This document shows positions 1 to 5,711 of a stretch of DNA of 7,596 nucleotides, piece by piece. Source of the DNA: an uncultured Eubacteriales bacterium. GTDB lineage: Bacteria; Bacillota; Clostridia; Oscillospirales; CAG-272. The stretch lies in the NCBI GenBank assembly GCA_902462015.1, contig CABPZV010000095.1, positions 1-7,596 on the forward strand, written 5' to 3'. The notes under the pieces were generated by a model. It was not told where the DNA came from, did no database searches, and worked only from the letters and a program-made list of their open reading frames with translations. The translations under genes were made by a program, and so were the position numbers. Each line of letters begins with the position of its first letter. The stretch's first letter is position 1.

Positions 1-1
1 C

Positions 2-301
2 GGCGGAGCAGATACTTTTTTCGGAAAGACAAAGGGTAAAACTATTGACAGAATGCTGTCAAAAATTACAGCTGTAGTCGCTGTGATCTTTGCTTTGCTT
101 GTCATTGCTGTATATGTGATTCAGGATGATACTTTTGTCACAAAAGACAATTATATCGACGATTATATTTCTGGTCTCGGTGATGATAGTGAAGCTGCCG
201 GTGAAACGGGGGCAGAAAGCGGAAGCACAGAAACATCTGCAGATTCGGGTACAGATAATGAAACTGCGGATACTGCAGATTCTTTAGAAACCGCTGAATA
301 A
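2..301 (+). CDS. secG: Preprotein translocase subunit SecG (5' end cut off by window)
   Basis: SecG is the small membrane subunit of the SecYEG channel and assists SecA-driven protein export. The reading frame is open from position 2 and 99 residues are visible before TAA at 299-301; the N-terminal helix and start lie outside the window. The motif GGADTFFGKTKGKTIDRML is the conserved SecG loop between the two membrane helices, and ITAVVAVIFALLVIAVYVIQ is the second helix. An ATG at 53 lies inside this conserved loop and is not the true start. After the helix comes a 58-residue tail with 18 Asp/Glu and a single Lys, rich in Ser, Thr, Gly and Ala; most SecG proteins end soon after helix 2. The known SecG topology would put this tail outside the membrane. 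The gene converges on the spoIIIA operon and is followed by a hairpin terminator. Family assignment is firm; the role of the tail is unknown. Confidence 0.9.
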   Translation, partial: GGADTFFGKTKGKTIDRMLSKITAVVAVIFALLVIAVYVIQDDTFVTKDNYIDDYISGLGDDSEAAGETGAESGSTETSADSGTDNETADTADSLETAE

Positions 302-398
302 AATTCATCGCTTATCAATATAGTATTAATAGTAAGCCATCTTTAAAAGTGTACATTTGAGAGAGCAATTTTTATTATGTAATACAATATGTTTAATT

Positions 399-447
399 AA
401 ACAGGGGCGCGGCCTGCACGTATGTGTAAGCCGCAGTCCCTGTTTTT
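399..447 (+). terminator. Intrinsic terminator after secG
   Basis: AAACAGGG (399-406) pairs with CCCTGTTT (438-445), and GCGGC (409-413) pairs with GCCGC (430-434). A small internal loop separates the two stems and the apical loop is 16 nt. A run of five T (443-447) follows on the + strand, as expected for a rho-independent terminator ending the secG transcript. On the opposite strand the hairpin is followed only by a mixed A/T stretch, so it would be weaker in that direction. Confidence 0.7.
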
Positions 448-449
448 AA

Positions 450-477
450 GCTCGTCCCTGATATTTCCGGAACGAGC
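450..477 (-). terminator. Hairpin after spoIIIAG, probable operon terminator
   Basis: On the - strand GCTCGTTCC and GGGACGAGC form a 9-bp stem with one G-U pair and a 10-nt loop. On the + strand that pair becomes an A-C mismatch, so the structure suits the - strand transcript. It starts about 10 bases after the spoIIIAG stop. The following TTAAAAAC is a poor U-tract, so termination may be weak or may rely on the adjacent secG hairpin. Confidence 0.45.
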
Positions 478-487
478 AAAGCCCTTT

Positions 488-952
488 TTACGATGATCCT
501 GTAACACTGACTCTTGAAGATGAAATTCCATAAAGAGAGCATATGAGATCAATAATTTTTATCTGAATTCCCGGATTGTCTCCGCCTACGCACACAACTG
601 CTACACCGCTAATCTTGGGCGGATATTCCTCAAGCAAAAGCGGCGTACTCCGGGAGTAGTTTCCGGAGTCATAAACATACTCACTGCCGGATTCAAAATT
701 GATCATAACCCTTGCGCTTTTTACTCCATCTATTGCATTAAGCAGAGTTGTCACTCTCTGCTCCTCCTCTGCAGTATAACTTGCAAGTGAAGAAGACTCC
801 GTTTCTGCTGTATTCTGATCCTGTTTCTGACTTTCGCCGCCAAAGACAGAAACGGCAAGACATAGCACTCCCGCAATCAGTCCTACTATAATAAATGTCA
901 CACCCTTAGTTTCCTTAAGCTTTCCGAATATTTCATTCAGCTTCATTTTCAA
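488..952 (-). CDS. spoIIIAG: Stage III sporulation protein AG (ring-forming channel subunit), short form
   Basis: SpoIIIAG is a mother-cell membrane protein that forms a large ring in the space between mother cell and forespore, as part of the SpoIIIA-SpoIIQ channel. Residues 19-38 form one membrane helix. A Gln/Ser/Thr-rich linker (41-60) follows, then a ring-building fold: a first half around residues 62-90 (EEEQRVTTLLNAIDGVKSARV) and a second half ending in YPPKISGVAVVCVGGDN and ISSSRVSVTGSS, typical of the family. At 154 residues it is clearly shorter than the B. subtilis protein (about 229 as I recall). The missing part is the stretch between the two halves. The listed start is TTG at 952; ATG at 946, two codons later, is equally possible, and neither has a strong ribosome site. 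It overlaps the end of spoIIIAF by 20 bases, suggesting translational coupling. Confidence 0.88.
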   Translation of the reverse strand: MKMKLNEIFGKLKETKGVTFIIVGLIAGVLCLAVSVFGGESQKQDQNTAETESSSLASYTAEEEQRVTTLLNAIDGVKSARVMINFESGSEYVYDSGNYSRSTPLLLEEYPPKISGVAVVCVGGDNPGIQIKIIDLICSLYGISSSRVSVTGSS

Positions 953-1469
953 ATACCGTCTCTACCCTCTCACAGCCTATCATTTTGCCTGCATACTCTG
1001 ACACGTCCCCAGGCTTCAGCAGATTATCTGAAAAATCTCCTGTATTTATATGGATCTTAACTTCCGTAACTGTTATATTTTCAACATCAGAATCATCTAT
1101 CAATACAGCAACTGACACAGCAGCATCTGAAAGGCCAAAAGTAAGACATATCTGTGACGAGATATACTTTTCAATTTCAGCCTGACCTGCTGTAATCATT
1201 TCTGCATATGCTTCCTCCTCCGGTATTGCTCCAGCATCCAAAACGCCCTGATATTTTCCGTCCTCTGCAATCGCTGACAATCCCCTCAGCAATTGCGGAA
1301 CATCTTTAAAAAGTCTGACTGCCGGAATAGCAAGAGCAATAAGGATAACAAGCGAGACAATGTATTTAACATATTTTTTTGTTTCACCCTTTGGGGCAAA
1401 AATCTCCGCGACACCTGCCGCAAGCGATATCAGAAACACAGTATAAAGAAAATTTCCTATTGACGACAT
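933..1469 (-). CDS. spoIIIAF: Stage III sporulation protein AF
   Basis: This 178-residue protein fits SpoIIIAF in length, topology and operon position. Two membrane helices near the N-terminus (about residues 6-22 and 33-50, with IVSLVILIALAIPAVRLF in the second) are followed by a domain outside the mother-cell membrane. In known structures this domain has a ring-building-like fold. The segment AEIEKYISSQICLTFGLSDAAVSVAVLI (about 96-123) and the closing CERVETVFENEAE belong to that domain. The start ATG at 1469 is supported by GAGGA about seven bases upstream. It begins 22 bases after the spoIIIAE stop and its last codons overlap the start of spoIIIAG. It is a channel component needed for late forespore development; its exact contribution is less well understood than that of AG. 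Confidence 0.9.
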   Translation of the reverse strand: MSSIGNFLYTVFLISLAAGVAEIFAPKGETKKYVKYIVSLVILIALAIPAVRLFKDVPQLLRGLSAIAEDGKYQGVLDAGAIPEEEAYAEMITAGQAEIEKYISSQICLTFGLSDAAVSVAVLIDDSDVENITVTEVKIHINTGDFSDNLLKPGDVSEYAGKMIGCERVETVFENEAE

Positions 1470-1491
1470 TTTATTTTCCTCATCTTATGCT

Positions 1492-2637
1492 TTATGCTGA
1501 AACTGCAGTTGAACATTTAACAAGCAAAGTAACGCAAAAGATAAACAGAATGGAACAGGCCGCCACAATTGCAAGAGCAAACCCCATTATGCCGTTCATC
1601 TCATCTATGAATGACTGTTCTTTTTCACACCCGAGTATCTGCGCTGTAATTGAAGCCGCCCTGAGAGAAAGCCTGTGAAGTAAAAGAGAAATAATGATTG
1701 GAAGAACAATCAGAATAATTGCAACAACAGTTAAAAGTCCGGCCGCGCTTCTAATTGTGCCGATTCCGCCGACAACGGCTCTCATAGCCTCTCCGGCTGC
1801 GCTTCCGACAACCGGTATCATGTTTGAGACAGCAAACTTAATAGTCCTTGCCGCGGCATTATCCGCTGCAACCGCAAGCTTATTCTGATAGCCCATGATA
1901 AGTGAGAACAACACCATTAGAAAGCTCAGCCCTGTAGTAAAAATACCCCGAATAAATGAACTGACGCCGCGCAGGTTAATTCCTCCGCCAACGCATGTAA
2001 GTAAGGATATTCCAAAGCATATACGCAAAATCGGGTATAAACAGTACGCACATATATTTTCGATTGCAGTAAAAATGACTATCATCGATGCATTATTTGC
2101 AACCGACGCAGTGAAATTACCTCCGGCGGCATACAGAGAGCTCATAACAGGAAGAATGGCCGTCATAAATAATGTAAGCTGTTCAAGAGATCGGGATACC
2201 GAATCCCAAAGTCTCGTCACAATATTTATCAGCGGCAATGCTATACAAAGAGTTGAAGCGTAACCGCAGGCAGATGAAAGAGAACTGTTTGTAATTCCTT
2301 CCGAGATTTTTCTCACAACGGATGCGAGTAGAACAGTCCCGCAGATCAGTGCAAAATCCGAAAAAATCGGCCCTATAGTTTTAAGTGTTATTTTAGCCGC
2401 GGCGCGCACCAGAAGTCCCGTGTCGTAAGAAAGCGCATTCTCCGATTCTTCTGATGTCATATCCGGAATATATTCTCTTACCTCCTCCGGAATGGCGTCA
2501 CGTATATCGCTTATTTCACTGTTATTTTCACCGGCACAAATATCTATACTCAAAACGATCATAATCAGCGGAGCAGTAAATAAAACAGTAATATAAGCTA
2601 AAAATCTCTTCCGTTTATTCTTAACATTCATTTTCAT
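1492..2637 (-). CDS. spoIIIAE: Stage III sporulation protein AE, polytopic membrane channel subunit
   Basis: SpoIIIAE is the large polytopic subunit of the SpoIIIA complex in the mother-cell membrane around the forespore. The 381 residues begin with a basic, hydrophobic leader (KNKRKRF then AYITVLFTAPLIMIVLSIDICA), probably a cleaved signal peptide. An acidic region (about 36-70) follows, then a series of membrane helices to the C-terminus. The segment SNMIPVVGSAAGEAMRAVVGG, about two thirds of the way along, is a recognisable family signature. Length is close to the B. subtilis protein (about 400). The start ATG at 2637 has AAAGGAAA about five bases upstream; a second ATG lies two codons further in. 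It starts 16 bases after spoIIIAD ends. Function is from family knowledge; the molecular activity of AE is not well defined. Confidence 0.93.
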   Translation of the reverse strand: MKMNVKNKRKRFLAYITVLFTAPLIMIVLSIDICAGENNSEISDIRDAIPEEVREYIPDMTSEESENALSYDTGLLVRAAAKITLKTIGPIFSDFALICGTVLLASVVRKISEGITNSSLSSACGYASTLCIALPLINIVTRLWDSVSRSLEQLTLFMTAILPVMSSLYAAGGNFTASVANNASMIVIFTAIENICAYCLYPILRICFGISLLTCVGGGINLRGVSSFIRGIFTTGLSFLMVLFSLIMGYQNKLAVAADNAAARTIKFAVSNMIPVVGSAAGEAMRAVVGGIGTIRSAAGLLTVVAIILIVLPIIISLLLHRLSLRAASITAQILGCEKEQSFIDEMNGIMGFALAIVAACSILFIFCVTLLVKCSTAVSA

Positions 2638-2653
2638 TCAGTTTCCTTTTGAA

Positions 2654-3055
2654 TTATGTAAGCAAACTTCCTGTAATCTCAATTAGCTCTGTCAGCAACG
2701 GAAGGCTCAAAACAAATATTTCCGCCTTGCCTGCAAGCTCAATTTTCTCAGCAATTGAACCCTCCCCGGAATCCCGGCAAATATCGGCTGTACTTTGAGT
2801 AATCAAAGCGATCCCGAGAGATTTCATCACTATCTGTATGTATGGCATAAAATCTGAAAATTTGCCGGAGGCGGCCTCATCTGTAATATAGTCAAGCATA
2901 TCGGTAACCGGAGCCAGACATCCTATTACACAGGTAAATAAAACAACGCAGGTAATCACCGTCAGTACGGTTGCATATTCCGGACGAAATTGTTTAATAG
3001 TCATTATAAATACAACCGCTACTATTGCAATTCCGCACAATTTAATAGTAGTCAT
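2654..3055 (-). CDS. spoIIIAD: Stage III sporulation protein AD
   Basis: SpoIIIAD is a small membrane protein of the SpoIIIA channel. Starting at ATG 3055 gives 133 residues, the usual family length, and begins MTTIKLCGIAIVAVVFIM, a normal SpoIIIAD N-terminus. Helices lie at about residues 4-19, 27-50 and 75-90. The stretch GIALITQSTADICRDSGEGS (81-100) is a strong family signature. The frame stays open upstream to another ATG at 3094, adding 13 residues. That extension is encoded by a repeat also present before spoIIIAA (3058-3146), so I reject it as the natural start. The nearest purine-rich site, AAAGG, lies 13 bases from the chosen ATG, which is long. The 192-bp gap to spoIIIAC is unusual, since AC and AD are normally adjacent. 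Confidence 0.92.
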   Translation of the reverse strand: MTTIKLCGIAIVAVVFIMTIKQFRPEYATVLTVITCVVLFTCVIGCLAPVTDMLDYITDEAASGKFSDFMPYIQIVMKSLGIALITQSTADICRDSGEGSIAEKIELAGKAEIFVLSLPLLTELIEITGSLLT

Positions 3056-3057
3056 CT

Positions 3058-3146
3058 TTATGACCATACCTTTCAAAGCTATGAATGGTTTCATCTTCTG
3101 TAAACGCCGGTTAGTCTCTCCAGCCAGTACTGCACAAAACTTTCAA
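3058..3146 (-). repeat. Imperfect repeat upstream of spoIIIAD (copy 2)
   Basis: This copy matches 5309-5404 upstream of spoIIIAA, in the same orientation relative to its gene. Shared blocks, on the + strand, are a 17-base identity at 3058-3074 (TTATGACCATACCTTTC), TTTCATCTT within 3088-3100, GCCGGT at 3106-3111, and a 15-base identity at 3132-3146 (GCACAAAACTTTCAA). The order is the same and spacing differs by only a few bases. It ends three bases before the spoIIIAD start codon. Outside the blocks the copies have diverged, so this looks like an old duplicated or dispersed element. Its nature is not established. Confidence 0.7.
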
Positions 3147-3178
3147 GCTGACATCATTTGAAATAATTTTCTTGTAGA

Positions 3179-3194
3179 TCAGTCTCCTGACTGA
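3179..3194. other. Small perfect hairpin in the spoIIIAC-spoIIIAD gap
   Basis: TCAGTC (3179-3184) and GACTGA (3189-3194) form a 6-bp stem around a 4-base loop. No T-run follows on either strand, so it is not a standard terminator. It might act in RNA processing or be chance. The rest of the gap between the repeat and spoIIIAC (3147-3247) shows nothing else I can identify. Confidence 0.3.
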
Positions 3195-3247
3195 AGTTTG
3201 TAAGGTATCTTTAGACTTTTATTCCACCGTCATCATTTAATTCGTGT

Positions 3248-3442
3248 CTAAAGCCCAAACAGTGATTTTATCGTATTCAGCAGAGTGGCAATTTCCCCGA
3301 CCAGCATTAAAAGCACAATAACTATTCCGGTCACGGAAACAAGCATTGCCATCTCGTCTCTTCCCGTTTTGCTCAGCACCTGATAAAGAACACTGACAAT
3401 AAGTCCCACACCGGCAACTTTCAAAATCAATCCAGTATCCAT
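3248..3442 (-). CDS. spoIIIAC: Stage III sporulation protein AC
   Basis: SpoIIIAC is one of the smallest SpoIIIA subunits, a two-helix membrane protein. The 64 residues begin MDTGLILKVAGVGLIVSVLYQVL, run through the conserved polar link SKTGRDEMAMLVSVTG, and end in a second helix (IVIVLLMLVGEIATLLNTI). Length and sequence match the family well. The start ATG at 3442 is preceded by a G-rich leader with AGGG about eight bases away, a plausible ribosome site. It lies 125 bases downstream of spoIIIAB and 192 bases upstream of spoIIIAD, both much wider than usual in this operon. An overlapping open frame at 3237-3488 in another phase is a shadow. Confidence 0.93.
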   Translation of the reverse strand: MDTGLILKVAGVGLIVSVLYQVLSKTGRDEMAMLVSVTGIVIVLLMLVGEIATLLNTIKSLFGL

Positions 3443-3567
3443 GTAAACTACCCTGCCCCCTAAACCGGAGGCCCCCTTTCATCTGCATCCTGTCCGCCGA
3501 AACTGCATACTGCAGAACCGGCGATTAAAGCTTGTAACTATTACATTTATATGTATGTATTTCAATA

Positions 3568-4101
3568 CTATAATAATAAAATAACCAGCATCATACCCGT
3601 GCTTAAACTGAGGGTCGTCTGGAGCTTTGCACGTTTCGGAAGTTCTTCACGCAATTTTTTACATTCCGCTTCGATACACTCAATAACGGCATCGCATCGT
3701 CTTATCTGATCCTCCGCGACACAGCGTCCCAATGAAACACCAAATTCATAAACGGCAGAATACAATGAATCACTCATCGGAATCTGTTTCCCTGACAATT
3801 CAAGCACCCGGCAAAAAGCAGTTTTATCATCGCTTTCTCCGTCATCTGCAGTCTTTTTCAAAAGAGAGAGAAAACCGCAGTCATCAAGTTCCTTGCAGCT
3901 AAAGCTTTGGTATATTTCCGACAGCGGAATGGAATAATACTCAATTTCTCTTTTAATATGACAGATAAGTTCAAGAAGACCTTCAAGCCTCCTGAGTCCT
4001 TCCCGTTCATTTGCCGCAAGCCGCACGCCAAACTGGGCAGTACAAAAAAATATAGTAATCAGCAGTGTAAATTTAATTAAATAATATATCATAAGTTCCA
4101 T
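3568..4101 (-). CDS. spoIIIAB: Stage III sporulation protein AB
   Basis: SpoIIIAB is a membrane-anchored SpoIIIA subunit whose fold resembles the GspF-type platform protein of secretion systems. From ATG 4101 the protein has 177 residues, near the family norm of about 171. It has a helix at about 5-25 (LIKFTLLITIFFCTAQFG), a charged coiled region with GLRRLEGLLELICHIKREIEYYSIPLSEI, and a hydrophobic C-terminal tail (TGMMLVILLL). ATG 4092, three codons later, is an alternative; each has only a weak GGA four bases upstream. The frame stays open to ATG 4236, giving 222 residues. The extra 45 residues are basic, unlike the family, and are encoded by the hairpin-rich element at about 4109-4312, so I treat them as non-native. 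Confidence is high for the gene, moderate for the start. Confidence 0.88.
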   Translation of the reverse strand: MELMIYYLIKFTLLITIFFCTAQFGVRLAANEREGLRRLEGLLELICHIKREIEYYSIPLSEIYQSFSCKELDDCGFLSLLKKTADDGESDDKTAFCRVLELSGKQIPMSDSLYSAVYEFGVSLGRCVAEDQIRRCDAVIECIEAECKKLREELPKRAKLQTTLSLSTGMMLVILLL

Positions 4102-4108
4102 TCTATCC

Positions 4109-4312
4109 GCAATATTTCGTGGTATTGCACTGCAAAATCGCTGCTGTGGAGAGCGAAACGAAACATGCGACCGTAAGGCTTTAGCTTTACGGGTATTCAA
4201 TAAGGGGCTTGCCCCGTCAAATGGCGTGGCAACCATTCCAGTAGGAGATTGTATCTCCCACTGAATGGTGTAATGTAACCCGCCATTAAGGCCGCCGCCT
4301 TAATGGCGGGGA
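4109..4312. repeat. Hairpin-rich repeat-like element between spoIIIAA and spoIIIAB
   Basis: A run of inverted repeats nearly fills the gap. GCAATA/TATTGC spans 4109-4128. CCGTAAGGC/GCTTTACGG spans 4171-4192, paired fully only as + strand RNA with one G-U. GGGG-CTTG-CCCC spans 4204-4215. An interrupted stem with CCATTC and GAATGG ends spans 4233-4268. A perfect 14-bp stem, CCCGCCATTAAGGC with its complement and loop CGCC, spans 4279-4310. None has a T-run, so this is not a terminator. Density and style resemble small dispersed non-autonomous elements of gut Clostridia, but only one copy is in the window, so repeat status is inferred. It ends about 8 bases before the spoIIIAB start and includes the spurious 5' extension of that frame. 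Exact borders are uncertain. Confidence 0.6.
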
Positions 4313-4337
4313 CATCTTGCCTAAGTTATATCATATC

Positions 4338-5306
4338 TCATTCCGTACCGTTTTGGATTTTGCCGTCCGAGTCATGTATCAAAAAACGCAGACCTCCACG
4401 TAAAGAGGAATCTCTTGAAATACCAATATATCTTAAAAAAACAAAATTATCATAAAGAAGTTTAATCGGCGGCCGTCTCATCAATTCCTCAAAAGAACCG
4501 GCATGAGCTGACGCAGCAAGCGGAACACCGCTGTTCATAGCTTCGAGAATAGCCTGAGCGTCCCTCATTCCCCCGATTTCGTCACATATTATAAGCTCAG
4601 GTGCGAGCGTTCTTGTTGCCTGCTCAATCCCTTCGCCTTTAGGATATCCATCAAGCAGATCGATCAGAGCGTTTTGCATCTCGGTTTCATCCCGGAATTC
4701 TCCGCGCTCGTCTACCACGGCAACGCGGAGAGGATTTTCCCCTGAAGCGGCCCTTACTGCAAGATCTCTGAGCAGAGTCGTTTTTCCAGAACACGGAGGT
4801 CCGTAAAATAACACGCCTCCCCGAAAACGATCTGCATTTAAAATGTCAAATATTCCGTCGGAAGCTCCTGTTCCTCTGTGTTCAAGACGTATACATACAG
4901 ACGTAATTTCACTGAGATTTGATATCCCGGCAGCCGAGCTTCGCCTTCCGACGCCCGTCATGGTATCTGTTACAGCTCTGCCACATAAACCTACTCTGCA
5001 TCCGTCCGGAAGACGTATATATCCGTGCCGAACCGTAGGTGCATGCGTGTGCATTGAATTTTCTGTCATCCTTGTTACAACGCAAGAAATTTCCCCGGAC
5101 TGACAATAAACATTAAGCGGAATGTTTCTGCCGCTGCTGAGAGTGAGTGAGGCTTTTCTTCCACGCCTGAGACGAAGCTCTGTTATAAAATCTCCGCCGT
5201 CCCGGTAATCGAAAAATGTTTGCCCTGTATCCGTAATTGCAAGTTTGATCTTATCTGTAAGTCTCGGTGGAAGATATTTCAATATATCATTAAAAGAAGA
5301 AACCAT
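4338..5306 (-). CDS. spoIIIAA: Stage III sporulation protein AA, channel ATPase
   Basis: SpoIIIAA is the cytoplasmic ATPase of the SpoIIIA apparatus, related to the secretion ATPases of type II/IV systems, and is thought to energise the mother-cell-to-forespore channel. From ATG 5306 it has 322 residues. The N-terminal domain starts MVSSFNDILKYLPPRLTDKI. The family block GYIRLPDGCRVGLCGRAV lies at about 95-112. Walker A GPPCSGKTT lies at about 169-177, VVDERGE at about 198-204, and Walker B LIICDE at about 238-243. All catalytic motifs look intact. The frame extends upstream to GTG 5333 through ATG 5318, but that extension is encoded by the repeat shared with spoIIIAD. No strong ribosome site sits close to any of these starts; AAAGG is 13 bases before ATG 5306. 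It is the first gene of the operon, behind a probable sigma-E promoter. Confidence 0.93.
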   Translation of the reverse strand: MVSSFNDILKYLPPRLTDKIKLAITDTGQTFFDYRDGGDFITELRLRRGRKASLTLSSGRNIPLNVYCQSGEISCVVTRMTENSMHTHAPTVRHGYIRLPDGCRVGLCGRAVTDTMTGVGRRSSAAGISNLSEITSVCIRLEHRGTGASDGIFDILNADRFRGGVLFYGPPCSGKTTLLRDLAVRAASGENPLRVAVVDERGEFRDETEMQNALIDLLDGYPKGEGIEQATRTLAPELIICDEIGGMRDAQAILEAMNSGVPLAASAHAGSFEELMRRPPIKLLYDNFVFLRYIGISRDSSLRGGLRFLIHDSDGKIQNGTE

Positions 5307-5308
5307 TC

Positions 5309-5404
5309 TTATGACCATACCTTTCGTATACACGTGGAGTTTTGGCCGTTTTCATCTTCCGTGCCATGCCGGTATTTCTGATCGCCATGGCACAAAACTT
5401 TCAA
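5309..5404 (-). repeat. Imperfect repeat upstream of spoIIIAA (copy 1)
   Basis: This is the partner of 3058-3146. It shares the 17-base block (5309-5325), TTTCATCTT within 5348-5361, GCCGGT (5368-5373) and the 15-base block (5390-5404), in the same order. Its end nearest the gene is two bases from the spoIIIAA start codon. CTTATGACC occurs at both flanks (5308-5316 and 5406-5414), but the inner copy is nearly matched in the spoIIIAD element too, so this is not a clear target duplication. It would form part of the spoIIIA 5' leader RNA. Confidence 0.7.
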
Positions 5405-5477
5405 ACTTATGACCCGCTCCTTCCGTACAAAAATGTGCAGAATAATATATGTGCACTTGATTTTTGTATTTACTTCA

Positions 5478-5506
5478 ATTTTATGTAACGGCATGTCCCG
5501 ATATTA
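5478..5506 (-). promoter_or_regulatory. Probable sigma-E promoter of the spoIIIA operon
   Basis: On the - strand TAATATC (5506-5500) matches the sigma-E -35 pattern KMATATT at six of seven positions. CATAAAAT (5485-5478) matches the -10 pattern CATACAMT at seven of eight. The spacer is 14 bases, as expected. spoIIIA is a known sigma-E (mother cell) operon in B. subtilis, so both location and strand fit. Transcription would start near 5470, leaving a leader of about 165 nt that includes the repeat at 5309-5404. Consensus values are from memory. Confidence 0.55.
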
Positions 5507-5632
5507 CCCTTATTACTTTTATTAATTTATTTAATAAATTCGTACACAAAGAATGTAATATTTATTCGTTTCAAAAACGATTCTGTCTGAAAAAGGAATT
5601 CGTAATTAACAAAAAACAAATAATATTTCAAA

Positions 5633-5648
5633 ACACAATATATTGTGT
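5633..5648. promoter_or_regulatory. NrdR box 1 (nrdD operator)
   Basis: ACACAATATATTGTGT is a perfect 16-bp palindrome fitting the NrdR-box pattern acaCwAtATaTwGtgt. The symmetry continues outward to 22 bp (5630-5651). It lies just upstream of the -35 of the nrdD promoter. NrdR is the ATP-cone/zinc-ribbon repressor of ribonucleotide reductase genes and binds paired boxes. Confidence 0.9.
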
Positions 5649-5657
5649 TTTTCTCTA

Positions 5658-5686
5658 TTGACAACCACAATATATTGTGTTATAAT
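5658..5686 (+). promoter_or_regulatory. Consensus sigma-A promoter of nrdD
   Basis: TTGACA (5658-5663) and TATAAT (5681-5686) are separated by exactly 17 bases, a perfect housekeeping promoter. NrdR box 2 fills the spacer, so bound repressor would block polymerase. Transcription should begin near 5693, giving a leader of about 210 nt before nrdD. Such a strong promoter implies that control comes from repression rather than weak initiation. Confidence 0.88.
5665..5680. promoter_or_regulatory. NrdR box 2 (nrdD operator)
   Basis: CCACAATATATTGTGT differs from box 1 only at its first base. It starts 32 bp after box 1, close to three helical turns, which is the spacing known for cooperative NrdR binding on one DNA face. 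It occupies the spacer between the -35 and -10 of the nrdD promoter. Confidence 0.9.
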
Positions 5687-5711
5687 ACATTTGACATTCA
5701 GGAACACAGAA

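Noticed and set aside
1895..2263. 122-codon + strand frame within spoIIIAE, and similar + strand frames at 985-1185, 1379-1678, 1694-1888 and 4843-5103
   Set aside because: They lie antisense to well-identified spoIIIA genes and have no recognisable protein features.
4102..4236. 45-residue N-terminal extension of SpoIIIAB
   Set aside because: It is encoded inside the hairpin-rich element, has no counterpart in the family, and its first ATG lies within a stem without a ribosome site.
4279..4310. Terminator after spoIIIAA
   Set aside because: The 14-bp stem is strong, but no T-run follows on either strand.
5308..5414. Target-site duplication CTTATGACC around the spoIIIAA repeat
   Set aside because: The inner copy belongs to the conserved element, since the spoIIIAD copy carries almost the same sequence and has no matching outer copy.
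5309..5494. 61-codon open frame on the - strand upstream of spoIIIAA
   Set aside because: It overlaps the repeat and the sigma-E promoter region and resembles no protein I know. Only the repeat signal is credible.
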